From contig CM068842.1 in the NCBI GenBank assembly GCA_028554795.2, forward strand, positions 49,559,574 through 49,623,573: DNA of 64,000 bases, in the 5' to 3' direction. This DNA is from Sinohyriopsis cumingii (taxonomy: Eukaryota > Mollusca > Bivalvia > Unionida > Unionidae). Position 1 is the first letter of the stretch. Each line of letters opens with the position of its first letter. A model generated the notes under the pieces. It was given only the letters and a program-made list of their open reading frames with translations. It ran no database searches and was not told the DNA's origin. Below are positions 44,710-55,616 of this stretch, one piece after another. The position numbers were made by a program, and so were the translations under genes.

Positions 44710-44782
44710 TCGTTCATCATCATCTTTATTTCCTTCCATGGAAGATTACATGATATAAGAATAAATCATCTGAATACAATCA

Positions 44783-44820
<38 letters not shown>

Positions 44821-45171
44821 AATACAAATTCTTACACAATATCAATCAACAAAGTGTTCGTCAACTCATAAGTTGCAAGTTTCAGTACCTTATTTACAGA
44901 AGATAGCTGCACACTGCATGACAAAGTATGCTGCATACAGGACGAATAGCTCGGAGTTTTCTTTGTCGATTACTCCTGATGGTAACCTTTTACCTAAAAG
45001 ATATTGTAGTTGCAGCTCATCTTCTGCATTAAATAACGTAATGTGCAGGCTCAGGGGAAATTTATCAGTAAGGAAATCCCAGAAAGAATTTCGAAAGTTC
45101 GACATATAAGGACAACTAACACAACAATGAAGTATCAAGTCTGTATAAACATTCCCACATCTAATACACAT
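44710..45171 (-). pseudogene. 3' end of a LINE: C-terminal zinc-finger domain and 3' tail
   Basis: On the minus strand the reading MCIRCGNVYTDLILHCCVSC, PYMSNFRNSFWDFL has the spaced Cys/His pattern of the C-terminal domain of several LINE ORF2 proteins. It ends at a stop near 44,890. The 3' tail contains a long homopolymer (44,785-44,817) and ends GGAAATAAAGATGATGATGA near 44,715, a polyadenylation-like word plus trinucleotide tail. Confidence 0.6.
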
Positions 45172-45710
45172 ATCAAGCTGTGTTTGTGGAACAGCAGCCC
45201 ATAGTTACAAATTTACAGAGTAAAGTTCTTGTAAATGGGCAATTTTCAGATTGGTTCTCAATTGGCCAAGGAGTGAGACAAGGGGGTGTTTTGTCAACCT
45301 TGATGTACACAATATTTATAAATGACTTGCTGCTACAGTTAGAAAATAGTGGATTTGGAGCAAAGATTGGATCCTTAGCTGTGGGAAATCCAACCCTAGC
45401 TGATGATATTTCACTTTTGGCTATATATCCTAGCAATCTACAAAAGCTGTTAGATATAGCATACGACTACAGTAATAAGTGGCGATTCGAGCTTAGTGTT
45501 ACAAAGTCATACATTATCATTTTCGGACCCCAATACAAGAATTTTATCAATATGAAATGGTATCTTGGCCCGTCATGTTTGCCGGTCACCGATTCGGCAA
45601 CACACCTGGGTCACCGGATTAACTCAAAGCTGACGTCGCATGACGCAATACTCGATGCATGCAAGAAAACTACAGTAATAAGTGGCGATTACAAATAGTT
45701 ACAAATAGTT
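45172..45710 (+). pseudogene. reverse transcriptase fragment of the same LINE, inverted
   Basis: Plus-strand frame of 172 codons (45,180-45,698): SIGQGVRQGGVLSTLMYTIF (motif B), then LADDISLLAIYP (catalytic loop, with Leu for the usual Tyr), WRFELSVTKSYIIIF and SATHLGHRINSKL. It directly abuts the minus-strand 3' end at 45,171, head to head. This is the arrangement produced by twin priming. The open frame suggests moderate age. Confidence 0.72.
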
Positions 45711-47690
45711 AGCAAGATACTCACTTCTTTCGTCAGATTTTAGACAGACTTGAATCTGAACTACGGTGCAAATCAATTTCCCTTTAACAATGATAATTTG
45801 ACATGTGTTCCTATCAAGCGGTTATGGTTGGTAGCTCAAATATTTACTTTCTTAGGACAGCGTTGCAATGTCCTAATCAAAGCTCAATGAGTCATAAATG
45901 CTAGCCTTTCAAGTTTTAACACTGACACGGGGGGGGGGGGGGAAGAAAGGTCAAAGTGACCCTTCACAAAGACTTTTCTGGCTTAAACATAACGGATGTG
46001 GAAATGAGAAGAAACATTTCATCATCTCTGTTGACTCAGATCTTCAATCGCCAGCATCATACGTGATCATCTTATCTCAATCGGATACTGCGTGTATGGA
46101 AAGCTTCTTCTCATTTCCATATCCATTATTTGGTGTTGACATAGCTACGCACGATTCTTCTTGGCATATGATGTACGCAAACAGTTGCAGGGTCAACTTG
46201 CACATTTTTCTCTATTTCTTCCTGTATTTTCATCAGTGTATTGAGATTAAATACAGGAAGGGAATAACGAAAACACGTATGAAAATTAAAATGCTATTAA
46301 AATGTTGATATATTCTTTTTAATTTTAAGTTTATAAACTTTTTTTTGGGGGGGGGGCATAGTAACAGACACAAAGTTGTCATCTTTACCTTGCTTTCCAT
46401 ATCAATCCAATAATAGGTCCATAACTGGTGATAATCCAAACCCCATTCCCATTTTTAAGAAATCGGCGAATATTCATTAAGTACATCTTTGTCTGATTAT
46501 AACAATGCCACTTCATTTGTTTTCCTTGTTGACAAACGTGTTAGAATGGCTGCCTAGTTGTACAATTTGAGAAATACCGTAAATGGACAAATATGGATTG
46601 AATATGAATGTGTGAGTAAATGTACTTGGACAAAAGTATAAATTAGTCAATAGAATATAATAAACCAAACCTTTATTTATTTCGTCTTGTTTGGCTTCGA
46701 TAAAAACGTGCTATGCTCACTTTGCACAACTCCAGTCCTGCATCTTAGCCTTGGTTCTAGCATGGACTTGTGCACGTGATCATTACTCCTGGATTGGTAG
46801 TTTATTTTCAGTGTTCTACAATTCCCCACCCCCTCCAATGCTATCATACGCCAACAGCTGTGCAGTCACATATATGACGTTCAAAATGTTGTTTGCATTT
46901 GTTGGACCAACCAGGGTTAATAAAAACAAGAGATCCAAGTGGCCTGCTTTCTACCTACAATCTAAATGCAATGCATTTAGCCAAAACAAATGGTTCAGCG
47001 TGGTACTTTTAATTTTTTAAACATAGATTTTGTATTGATGGTGATGTTTTGTCATAATCCACATTGAATTATGCATCAACATCATTTGCACAAGCGTAAA
47101 AATCCGTATGTCCTGATGCTCTACTTGAAATTTACTTTATTGTTGTTTAGGTGGTTTACAACGGCACTTCAGCACATTTGAGGCTATATTATGCCAAGAA
47201 AACGGGAGTTATTTGTCTTTCACAATGGCATATAGAGACAGCAGACGTGTGGCTGACCTGGGAAGTGTATCTAAGCCGCAACCATTGTATTACGAGTTCA
47301 GTGATCTACCAACTGGGATCCCTTGCTTCTGTTAAGCGGTAACAGTGGAGTCATTTAAATGTTTTCTTAATAATAGCCGTACTGAATAATCACATTCATT
47401 TGTACAAAATTAAATCGTTTTCATGCTGGAGTGCTTTCTGTCAAAGTTCGTTACATTTTCTCCTGAGCGGGTTTTGAGAAGTCATTGTAAGCTTGTTTGT
47501 TTTGTTGTTGTTTTTGTTGTTGTTGTTTTTAATAAAATTTTGTCAATATTTTTATTGTGGCCAATGGCGAATAGCCATCTTTTGCACAAATTTAAAAGGC
47601 CGTCTTGCCCGAATGTTTTCTTTCAAATTTAGACCCCCCCCCCCTTCGTACAGTGGTTTTCAGAAGTCGCGTAATGTTTTTTATTTATTT
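45711..47690. other. no gene supported; G12 at 45,931 and G9 at 46,347
   Basis: A 136-codon open frame at 45,898-46,308 starts next to a G run and shows no domain. The remainder is non-coding. Confidence 0.45.
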
Positions 47691-47696
47691 AAATAT

Positions 47697-47965
47697 TTAG
47701 TAACGGTGGCCATGTTTGTTAGTTGATCGGCGCCATGTTTGTTAGCTGATCAGCCTAATTTGTATACCATTTAATGGCCTTGATTCATACTAGTACTCGT
47801 GCTTTCTGTCAGCTTCATTGATAACGGATTTAAATGTCTTCAAATGCATTCTGTTAAAATTTGTTAAACGCTAGCTAACATGACAATTAAATGTTTACTA
47901 TTTTTAGTAACGGTGGTCACGTTAGATGGTGAATCAGCATAATCTGTATATAATTCAAAGATTTT
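47697..47965. repeat. diverged tandem repeats (24 bp inside about 210 bp)
   Basis: GCCATGTTTGTTAGYTGATC occurs twice in tandem at 47,708-47,752. The surrounding TAGTAACGGTGGYCA ... CAGCMTAATYTGTATA block recurs at about 47,908-47,960. Confidence 0.55.
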
Positions 47966-48270
47966 CCTACTTATATTTGCGTAAATTGGTTTTATTTAAG
48001 CATTCAACTTAACCAGATCAGGGCCCAATTAAAACCTTGGGGGTCCCTGGTCACTTAAGACGGAGGTGTGGGTGCTTTATGGTTTAACAAAAACACTCGG
48101 AAAGCCGTCCTTAAACTGCCCTTTATACGAGTATAATTATTACAGCTATGTTAGGCTAAGTATTAGACGGTTTAGACCTATATAGGACTTATTTAATCAC
48201 ATCGCTTGGTGGTTCCGGGGCACGCACCCCACCCCCACATCTGACCATGTACCAGATCATGTGGGCTCAG

Positions 48271-48297
48271 TATAATAATAATAATAATAATAATAAT
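48271..48297. repeat. (ATA)n microsatellite
   Basis: Nine trinucleotide units. Confidence 0.95.
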
Positions 48298-48396
48298 GAG
48301 GTTTCGAATAACACAAAATGGCGACTGTGGAACAAATGAATGAAGACACAAAGTAATGAGATTGTTATAAAATACTTTCAAGTGAGAAGATTGCAG

Positions 48397-48551
48397 ACGT
48401 GAATGTTGATATTTCAAAGTTGCCTGAAGATGTCAGGCTGAAGTTAGCTGAATTGGATTTGGAACTATCAGAAGGTGATATCACACAGAAGGGGTATGAG
48501 AAAAAAGAGTTCGCCTTCTTGCATCATATGCCAAGAAAAACCCAGTGCAAG
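48397..48551 (+). CDS. DIP2: exon encoding the N-terminus of DIP2 (disco-interacting protein 2)
   Basis: The reading VNVDISKLPEDVRLKLAELD, LELSEGDITQKGYEKK (48,399-48,506) matches the highly conserved N-terminal DMAP1-binding-type region of DIP2 proteins, whose later parts are adenylate-forming domains. The conserved block is free of stops, unlike the transposon relics around it. A splice acceptor-like TTGCAG ends at 48,396. After GYEKK the sequence departs from the DIP2 pattern and reaches a donor-like CAAG/GTACAT at 48,551. In-frame stops precede the exon (around 48,354), so the start codon must be in another exon or the copy is a retained fragment. No further DIP2 exon is visible to 64 kb, so the next intron would exceed 15 kb. 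Confidence 0.6.
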
Positions 48552-48719
48552 GTACATTTTAGCTCTACTGGTCCTTGGCAAGAAGAGCTTATTCTTTTGT
48601 CTGTCATATGTCTGTCATCCATCTGTTTTATCACAAGTTTGTTAAATCTACTCAACCTTAACTCCTTGGATGATTGCTATGAAACATTCCACACACTTTC
48701 ATCCCATTGTCCAATTCGT

Positions 48720-49870
48720 CACAAATAAAATTGCTGAAGGTCAGGCATCCACAGTGGCCAGTATTAAAATATTAGGTTTAAATACTACTGAATGGATGCT
48801 CATATCAACGTTTGGTTTTCCAGTGAGAGACTTCTTAGGATGTCTGGTTGGTCATAAACGAAATGGCGCTGATCTGCCCACTAATATGGCCACCACAGCA
48901 ACCATCTTGAAAATTTCATTATCACAGCTCCTTCTGAACAGAATCTTATATTGACATGGGTTTTCACCAGAAGGCTTCTAGAGATCATAGTTTTGAACCC
49001 TGGCAGACATACCAAAGACTTACAAAAAAAAGGTACTAGTAGCTGCCTTGCTTGGCACTAAGCATTAAGACATTAGTGTTTATTGTTAGGACTCACTGAC
49101 ATGGTGTCAGGATAATGTGACTGGGTGGGACATCATGCTACATGTATGCGGCATGATGTCCCAGTGCTAGACATCACTATAAACTGTCACAATGCAGACA
49201 TCGTAGCGATATGACTGAAAAATTGTTAATGCTACATTTAAAAGAAATCAAACCCCAGAAGATTTCATAATGTTTCCCGTTGGTCGTTAGTGAAAATGTT
49301 TCGGTCAGACATCTAGTATGGTCCCACATAGGGGCCATCTTGAAAATCTTGTTATCACTACTCCTAAATGGATGGCCATACCAGCATGAGGTTTTCATTA
49401 AACACTTTGATGTCTGGTTGGTCCTTGATGATATTGGTACCTGTCTGTCATCTGATATGACCATCACAGTGGACATCTTGTAAATATTGTTATCATTGCT
49501 CCTCCTGAACACAAAGACATATTATTATGTGGCTTTCACCGAAGACTTGTTAGGATGAGTATTTGATCATAAACAAATATGGTGCTTATTGGAGGCCCAA
49601 TATGGCTGCCGCAATGGCATTCTTGAGAATCCTGCTATCACTATTCCTACTGAATGAAGGGTGATATTGACATGATGTTGTCACCAGAAAATGTCCAATA
49701 TGTCTTATTAGTCATTAATAAAAATGGTGTTGATCTGTTGTCTAATATGATTGCCATAGTGGACTGCTTGCAAATCCTGTTGACACTATTTCTTTTGGAT
49801 AATTGGTATCATAGATTTTCAATAAAGACTTCTTACCAAGTCTTGTTGCTCCTAAATTTTTAAACTTTTG
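48720..49870 (-). repeat. dispersed 130-150 bp satellite, array 2 (reverse), split by a SINE
   Basis: Units are marked by ATCTTGAAAATYTTGTTATCAC-like words at about 48,903, 49,334, 49,476, 49,619 and 49,769 (spacing about 145 bp), with TGTCTGGTTGGTCnTnAnnA and CCAnnAnGGCCAnCnnnGC words between. It is the reverse complement of arrays at 5.2 and 59.3 kb. Confidence 0.7.
48985..49252 (+). mobile_element. SINE-A copy 5 (head truncated)
   Basis: Starts within the tRNA-like part (box B-like AGTTTTGAACCCTGGC), with full body, and lies inside the satellite array. Confidence 0.82.
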
Positions 49871-49892
49871 TGCTAATCTGATGCCAAATAAA

Positions 49893-50085
49893 TGACTTTG
49901 CCAGTCACATTACAGTGTCAATCTATGCATGTGATTCGGCCAGTCACAGTGCAGTATTGATCTATACATATGACTTGACCAATCACACTGCAGTATTAAT
50001 TTTTTTGCATTTGATTTGGCCAGTCACATTGCATTATCAGTCTATACGTATGACTCAGCCAGTCATATTAGAATATCCTTAGGAA
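49893..50085. repeat. 39-bp minisatellite, about 5 copies
   Basis: Unit TGATTYGGCCAGTCACANTG then CAGTATYNATCTATACATA. A further partial copy (TTGATTCAGCCAGTCACAGC) resumes at 50,399 after SINE-A copy 6. Confidence 0.75.
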
Positions 50086-50088
50086 GCA

Positions 50089-50375
50089 GGAGGTAGTAGG
50101 TTTGAACCCCGGCAGTCATACCAAAGACTTAACAAAAATTGTGCTAACAGCTGCCTCGCTTGGCACTCAGCATTAAGATGTTAGTGTTAGGACTGGTTGG
50201 CCTGGTGTCAGGATAATGTGTCTGGGTGGGACATAATGCTACATGTCTGCGGCATGATGCCCCAGTGCTAGACATCACCATAAAATGCTACACTGCAGAC
50301 ATCTTAGCAATATGACTGAAAAATTGAAAAATTGTTAAGCTACATCAAAAATCCTAATCACACAATCACACACTC
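50089..50375 (+). mobile_element. SINE-A copy 6
   Basis: Head truncated before box B (GTAGGTTTGAACCCCGGC), full body, short CA tail. It interrupts the 39-bp minisatellite and is flanked by CATATTAGAATATC and CATATTAGACTATC, an imperfect 14-bp target duplication. Confidence 0.85.
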
Positions 50376-50429
50376 ATATTAGACTATCTGTTCTTGCATT
50401 TGATTCAGCCAGTCACAGCAGCAGCATGC

Positions 50430-51140
50430 TGTTAGCCAATGTTTTCTTGTTACATCTACTTGCTCCATTTAGCAATCAATTTGATGACAATATGTCCATC
50501 CACGCCCTGGAAGATAACGGTGTTAGATTAAATCAGTGTTGACGTTTTCTACTTTATAGCAAAATAGAAAGTGGGATTGACAAAAAAGGCAGACTACTGT
50601 TGTATTGACTGTCAGAACTATTTGAATTATATTTTGTCTCATCTACAAAACCCTGGTGAGACATGGGTCTTTAACATTTTTTTTGTCAGCATTGGGATTA
50701 TTTGTTCAAATTATATGTTCAATTCAAGTTACAACAAAAATGGCCATTTTTGTGATAAAAAATAATAAAGTTTATGCAGGTGAAAAATGTCAATTAGAGG
50801 GTAACATTTTTAATTGCAATATGACAAATAGAAAATAACATCAACATTTTCTGATTACATACACATATATTTACCATGTCACGCTTTATGCTAAACACAT
50901 TTTTGCAGATGAAGTTTAATTTGTAGCATGATCTCATTTAATTATGAGACTTCAGATTCCTACATGAAATTGGCATCATTACACATTACTAGACCAATTT
51001 ATAACCTGTAAGTGTCCATTTTAATACATGATGTATGCAGTCAACCTCAGATAATGTGGGCATGGAGACAAATACAGAAAATTTAGCTGCAGATAAAATT
51101 ACTGTCTTTCAGATACCAAAAATGCAGATATGACTAACCT
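50430..51140. other. no gene seen
   Basis: AT-rich non-coding sequence. Confidence 0.5.
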
Positions 51141-51144
51141 TCAG

Positions 51145-51700
51145 ACATAGCTAGCACTGAGATGTGGCAAACACTAAGATGTGAGTAACATTTACACGTG
51201 GCAAACGCTAAGATGTGACTAACATTTACACATGGCAAACACTAAGATGTGACTAACATTTACACATGGCAAACACTAAGATGTGACTAACATTTACACA
51301 TGGCAAACGCTAAGATGTGACTAAGATTTACACATGGCAAACACTAGAATGTGACTAAGATTTACACATGGCAAACACTACAATGTGACTAACATTTACA
51401 CATGGCAAACACTAAGGCATGAGTAACATTTACACATGGCAAACACGAAGATAACGCTAACACTCAGGCATGGCTAATTCTAAGATGTGGCTAACATTCA
51501 GACCTTTCTAATATTAATATGTAGGTTACAATCAGATACAGATACTACTAAAATTTGGCTAACACAGACATGGCTACTACTAAAATGTGACTGACACTCA
51601 GACATAACTAACACTAAGATAAGGCTAACACTCAGACGTGGCTTTACACTAAAAGACGACTAACACTGAGACATGGCTACTACTAAAATGTGGCTAACAC
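51145..51700. repeat. 34-bp minisatellite abutting an RTE-like LINE
   Basis: About nine well-kept copies of GATGTGACTAACATTTACAC ATGGCAAACACTAA (51,145-51,450), grading into degenerate CTAACACTCAGACATGGCTA-type units up to the LINE 5' end near 51,700. Confidence 0.9.
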
Positions 51701-52458
51701 TCAGATGGGAGTGGGAGACAAGCGCCCCAATCCTCCAAAATGCCCCATACGGCCTGCGTCTCTTACTGCCTCTGTCAACTAAAATCCAGCTCCTGGCCTT
51801 CGCGAGTGGCTTAGATTTGAAGCCCGGCAGACCATGTTTTCTACTAACAGGAGAAGGGGTGAAGGCGGCCCACTGGCGCCTTAAAACCAGTTGCTTCGGG
51901 TAGATGGGACTCGTAAACCTTGGATGGTAGCTCATCTAGGAGAAGGAAAACTCCGATTCCAAACCTCTGCTGCCTTGTGGCTATACCCACTCATAGGAAA
52001 GGCTAAGGGAGTAAACCCCGACAGAAAATCCGGAGATGGAGTCCCTAAGGCGGTATGACATTGACTTCAACGTCATTCCGGCAACTCCTGCGACGCCGTT
52101 GGTGCCAAGCTGTATCGGCATTCGTCGTTCCCTTGGGCACACCAGCTGCGTGGAGAGGGGGGATCTGCTGCATGGGCAACAGCTGGTTCTCCATACCACC
52201 CTGCCCAGGCTTCATAGCTCCACTGGAGAGGACACTCCAGCGTCGTCGTACGGCGTCGGCACAACACGAGAAGTAGCAGTTTACCGGTTCTAAGTCAAAG
52301 CTCGATTGGCGTAGAGCTTGGCGCCAGGGGTTACTTCTGACGGTGGGAGAGATCATCAGGTCTCACTGGACAGCTACCGCCCGCCTCAAGCTGGGCAGCC
52401 CCCAGTCAGTAAGGTGCTGCCCGCCATGGCCTGCCTGCTTCACTGGGTGCGTGGAGCT

Positions 52459-53967
52459 TAGAGAACCATCTCGACAAGTGGGCCACAAAACTCTGCACCA
52501 GGAAAGACTAAAAGAAGAAATAAAAAGACTCCAACTCTTCGTTTTGCAACCTGGAACATCAGGACCATGTGTCCTGGATTGACCACTGACCTACAGCAGA
52601 TCGACGATGCACGGAAGACTGCCGTCATTGACAGAGAACTCTCCCGACTGAGCATCGACATTGCCTGCCTCCAGGAGACCCGACTGGCTGACAGCGGCAC
52701 CCTCAGGGAAGCCAATTATACATTCTTTTGGCAGGGAAAGCCCTTGGATGAACCTAGGCAGCATGGTGTAGGCTTTGCCGTCAAGAACACGCTAATCGCC
52801 TTCATTGAACCTCCATCATCAGGTACTGAGAGAATCCTTGCCCTCCGGCTGTCAACATCCTTAGGCCCGGTCAACATCTTCAGTGTGTACGCCCCAACCC
52901 TCTACTCCACCTACGAGGAGAAAGACAAGTTTTATGAGGCTCTGGATCAGGCAATATCCAGTATCCCCAACAATGAAAGCCTTTACTTACTAGGAGACTT
53001 CAATGCTAGAGTGGGAGCTGACCATGAGGCCTGGTCCACCTGTCTCGGCTTTTACGGAAGGGGCAAGATCAACGAGAATGGTCAGCGACTGCTGAAGATG
53101 TGCTGCTCCCACATCCTATGTGTGACAAACACTTTCTTCAAATGCAAGGAGATCCACCAGGTGTCGTGGAGACACCCACGTTCACGCCACTGGCACCAGC
53201 TAGACCTCGTCATCACCAGGCGTGCAGAACTGGCCAGTGTCCTCCTTACCCGCAGCTACCACAGTGCCGATTGTGACACGGACCATTCCCTCGTGGCCAG
53301 CAAGATGCGAATATTACCCAAGAAGCTGCACCACGCCAAGAAGAAGGGTCACCCACGTATCAACACCTGCTGTGCAAGCAACCCAGAGAAAACACAGCAG
53401 TTCATCAGCAAACTGAAGGAAGCCCTCACCAAAGTGACACCTGATGACACCATTGATTCCAAGTGGTCCCATATCCGTGACTCTGTGTACAATTCAGCCA
53501 TCACAGCTTACGGGAAGAGGGAGCGAAAGAATGTCGACTGGTATGAGGCAAACTGGGAGGAGATGGTACCCGTGACTGAGGCAAAGAGGAAAGCCCTCCT
53601 GGCATACAAGGCTGCACCTAGCCCCAGAACACTACAAGCCCTCAGGATTGCAAGGAATAACGCCCAGAAGACCGCCCGCCGCTGTGCCAACACCTACTGG
53701 CTGAACCTTTGCAACAGTATACAGACAGCTGCTGACACCGGGGATACAAGAGGAATGTGTGAGGGTATCAAAAAAGCGACAGGCCCCCCCCCACCCCCCG
53801 CTACAAGACCGCCCCCCTCAAGTCCAAGACGGGCGAAGTCATCACAGACCAGGGGAAACAACTGCAGCGATGGGTTGAGCACTATCTCGAGTTATATGCA
53901 ACCCAAAACAATGTCACTGGAACTGCCCTGGACGCCATTCCAGACCTGCCTGTCATGGAGGAGCTAG
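52459..53967 (+). pseudogene. RTE-like LINE endonuclease domain
   Basis: The frame opens at 52,459 and reads LRFATWNIRTM before the first ATG at 52,567, so that ATG lies inside the conserved domain and is not the natural start. AP-endonuclease motifs: IACLQETRLADSG (catalytic Glu), FSVYAPT, LLGDFNARVG, QLDLVITRR and CDTDHSLVASKM (catalytic Asp/His). After a Lys-rich linker the protein leads towards the reverse transcriptase, but a C-rich tract (53,787-53,803) causes a one-base slip. The last 55 or so codons of this frame (from PPPPPATRPPP) are therefore out of register. Confidence 0.88.
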
Positions 53968-55596
53968 ACACACAGCCCACCCTGGAAGAGCTCGGAAAAG
54001 CCATCGATTGCCTTGCCTGTGGGAAGGCTCCTGGAAGCGACGGCATTCCGCCTGAAGTCCTCAAGAGCGGAAAACCAGCACTGCTCCAGCCCCTACACAC
54101 ACTCCTCTGCCTTTGCTGGGAACAGGGATACATCCCACAGGACATGCGTGACGCCAACATCGTCACTTTGTACAAAAACAAAGGAGACCGTAGCCACTGC
54201 AACAACTATCGGGGCATCTCCCTCCTCAGCATCGTCGGAAAGGCCTTCGCCCGTGTTGCCTTGGCACGCTTGCAGATCCTAGCCTTCCGCGTCTACCCAG
54301 AATCCCAGTGTGGATTTCGAGCCGGCAGGTCAACTGTAGACATGATCTTCTCACTACGTCAGCTGCAGGAGATGTGTCGCGAGCAGCGGATGCCCCTCTA
54401 CATTGCCTTCATAGACCTGACGAAGGCATTTGACATGGTTAGTCGGAGTGGACTCTTCAGACTCCTGCAGAAGATCGGCTGCCCCCCACGTCTGCTTGCT
54501 GTCATTATGTCGTTCCACGAGAACATGCACAGCACAGTGTGCTTCAGTGGCGCAACATCTGAAGCATTCCCAGTCGTTAGCGGAGTCAAACAAGGCTGTG
54601 TCCTTGCACCGACGCTCTTTGCCATCTTCTTCTCCATGCTTCTCCAGTACGCATTCAAGGACTGCAGCGAGGGAGTGTACATCCATACCAGGGCTGACGG
54701 CAAGCTGTTCAACATCGCCCGTCTCCGTGCTAAGACTAAAGTCACAGAGGTACTCATCCGTGAATTGCTCTTTGCCGACGATGCAGCCTTGACATCACAC
54801 ACGGAAGATGGACTTCAGCAGCTGGTATGCTGCCTCTCCCATGCATGTAAGGAATTTGGACTGACCATCAGTTTGAAGAAAACAAATGTCATGGCACAGG
54901 ACACAGACTCCCCTCCCTCTGTCTCCATCGACGGTTACACTTTGGAAGTTGTCGAGAACTTCACATACCTCGGGTCTAACATCTCCAGCTCACTCTCCAT
55001 TGATTCTGAGGTGGGCGGCAGGATTGCCAAGGCAGCAGCAGTGATGGCCAGACTTAACCAGAGGGTCTGGAACAACCCCAACCTCACGGAGAAGACCAAA
55101 CTGCGTGTCTACCAAGCGTGCGTGCTCAGCTCACTTCTCTACAGCAGCGAAACATGGACCACCTATGCAAGACACGAGAGGAAACTCAACAGCTTCCACC
55201 TGAGATGTCTGCGGCGCATTCTGCACATCCAGTGGCAGGACAAGCATGTTCTCCATACTCAGCGAGAGGCGCCTTCGCTGGCTCGGCCATGTCAAGAGAA
55301 TGGACCCAGGTCGCATTCCCAAGGACCTGTTATATGGGGAGTTAGCAGAAGGTGTACGACCAACTGGACGACCACATCTGCGCTACAAAGATGTTTGCAA
55401 GAAGGATATGAAGACAGAAAACATCAATGTCAACGACTGGGAGAGCTGTGCAAACAACCGTTCCAGCTGGCGTCTAGCTGTCAGGCAGGGAGTTCAAAAC
55501 GCAGAGAAAAAGAGAAGAATAAAACAAGCTGAAAAGAGAGCTAAAAAGAAGGATAAGCAAAAGCGTACTTTGGAGCTATGCCATCGTCTCTCGTAG
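53955..55596 (+). pseudogene. RTE-like LINE reverse transcriptase
   Basis: Continues the endonuclease protein after the slip at about 53,795; the open frame shown starts at 53,955. Motifs in order: ACGKAPGSDGIPPEVLK, NNYRGISLLSIVGKAFA, CGFRAGRSTVDMIFSLRQL, AFIDLTKAFDMVSRSGLF (motif A), SGVKQGCVLAPTLFAIFF (motif B), ELLFADDAALTSH (catalytic FADD), GLTISLKKTNVM, NFTYLGSNIS. Near 55,235 a small deletion shifts the frame, and the C-terminus (LRWLGHVKRMDPGRIPKDLL, ending Lys-rich) is read from 55,246 to 55,596. Catalytic residues are intact, so loss of activity may be recent. Confidence 0.9.
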
Positions 55597-55616
55597 ACGG
55601 ATGGATGCCAAGAATA

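Larger units (their letters stand above)
51700..55616 (+). mobile_element. RTE-like non-LTR retrotransposon, nearly full length
   Basis: Plus-strand LINE of about 3.9 kb, GC-richer than its surroundings. It has a 5' region without long ORFs (51,700-52,458), an AP endonuclease, a reverse transcriptase and a short 3' end ACGGATGGATGCCA. Only a few frame lesions are present, so it is the youngest large element in the window. The clade is a judgement from the short ORF and the SGVKQGCVLAPTLF and AFIDLTKAFD motifs. Confidence 0.88.

Noticed and set aside
44785-44817. Poly-A tail of a plus-strand retroposed gene
   Set aside because: No processed coding sequence precedes it on the plus strand; it falls inside the 3' tail of the minus-strand LINE fragment.
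45898-46308. 136-codon plus-strand open frame
   Set aside because: Begins at a G12 tract, shows no domain, and its composition matches non-coding flanks.
51145-51450. CRISPR-like array of regular direct repeats
   Set aside because: The 34-bp unit is contiguous, with no unique spacers, and the setting is an animal genome; it is a minisatellite.
52045-52356. Overlapping open frames in the 5' region of the RTE-like LINE
   Set aside because: GC-rich sequence with several competing frames on both strands and no recognisable ORF1 motif; I treat it as a 5' untranslated region.
53508-54802. Long minus-strand frames opposite the RTE-like LINE
   Set aside because: Mirror images of a clearly conserved plus-strand endonuclease and reverse transcriptase.
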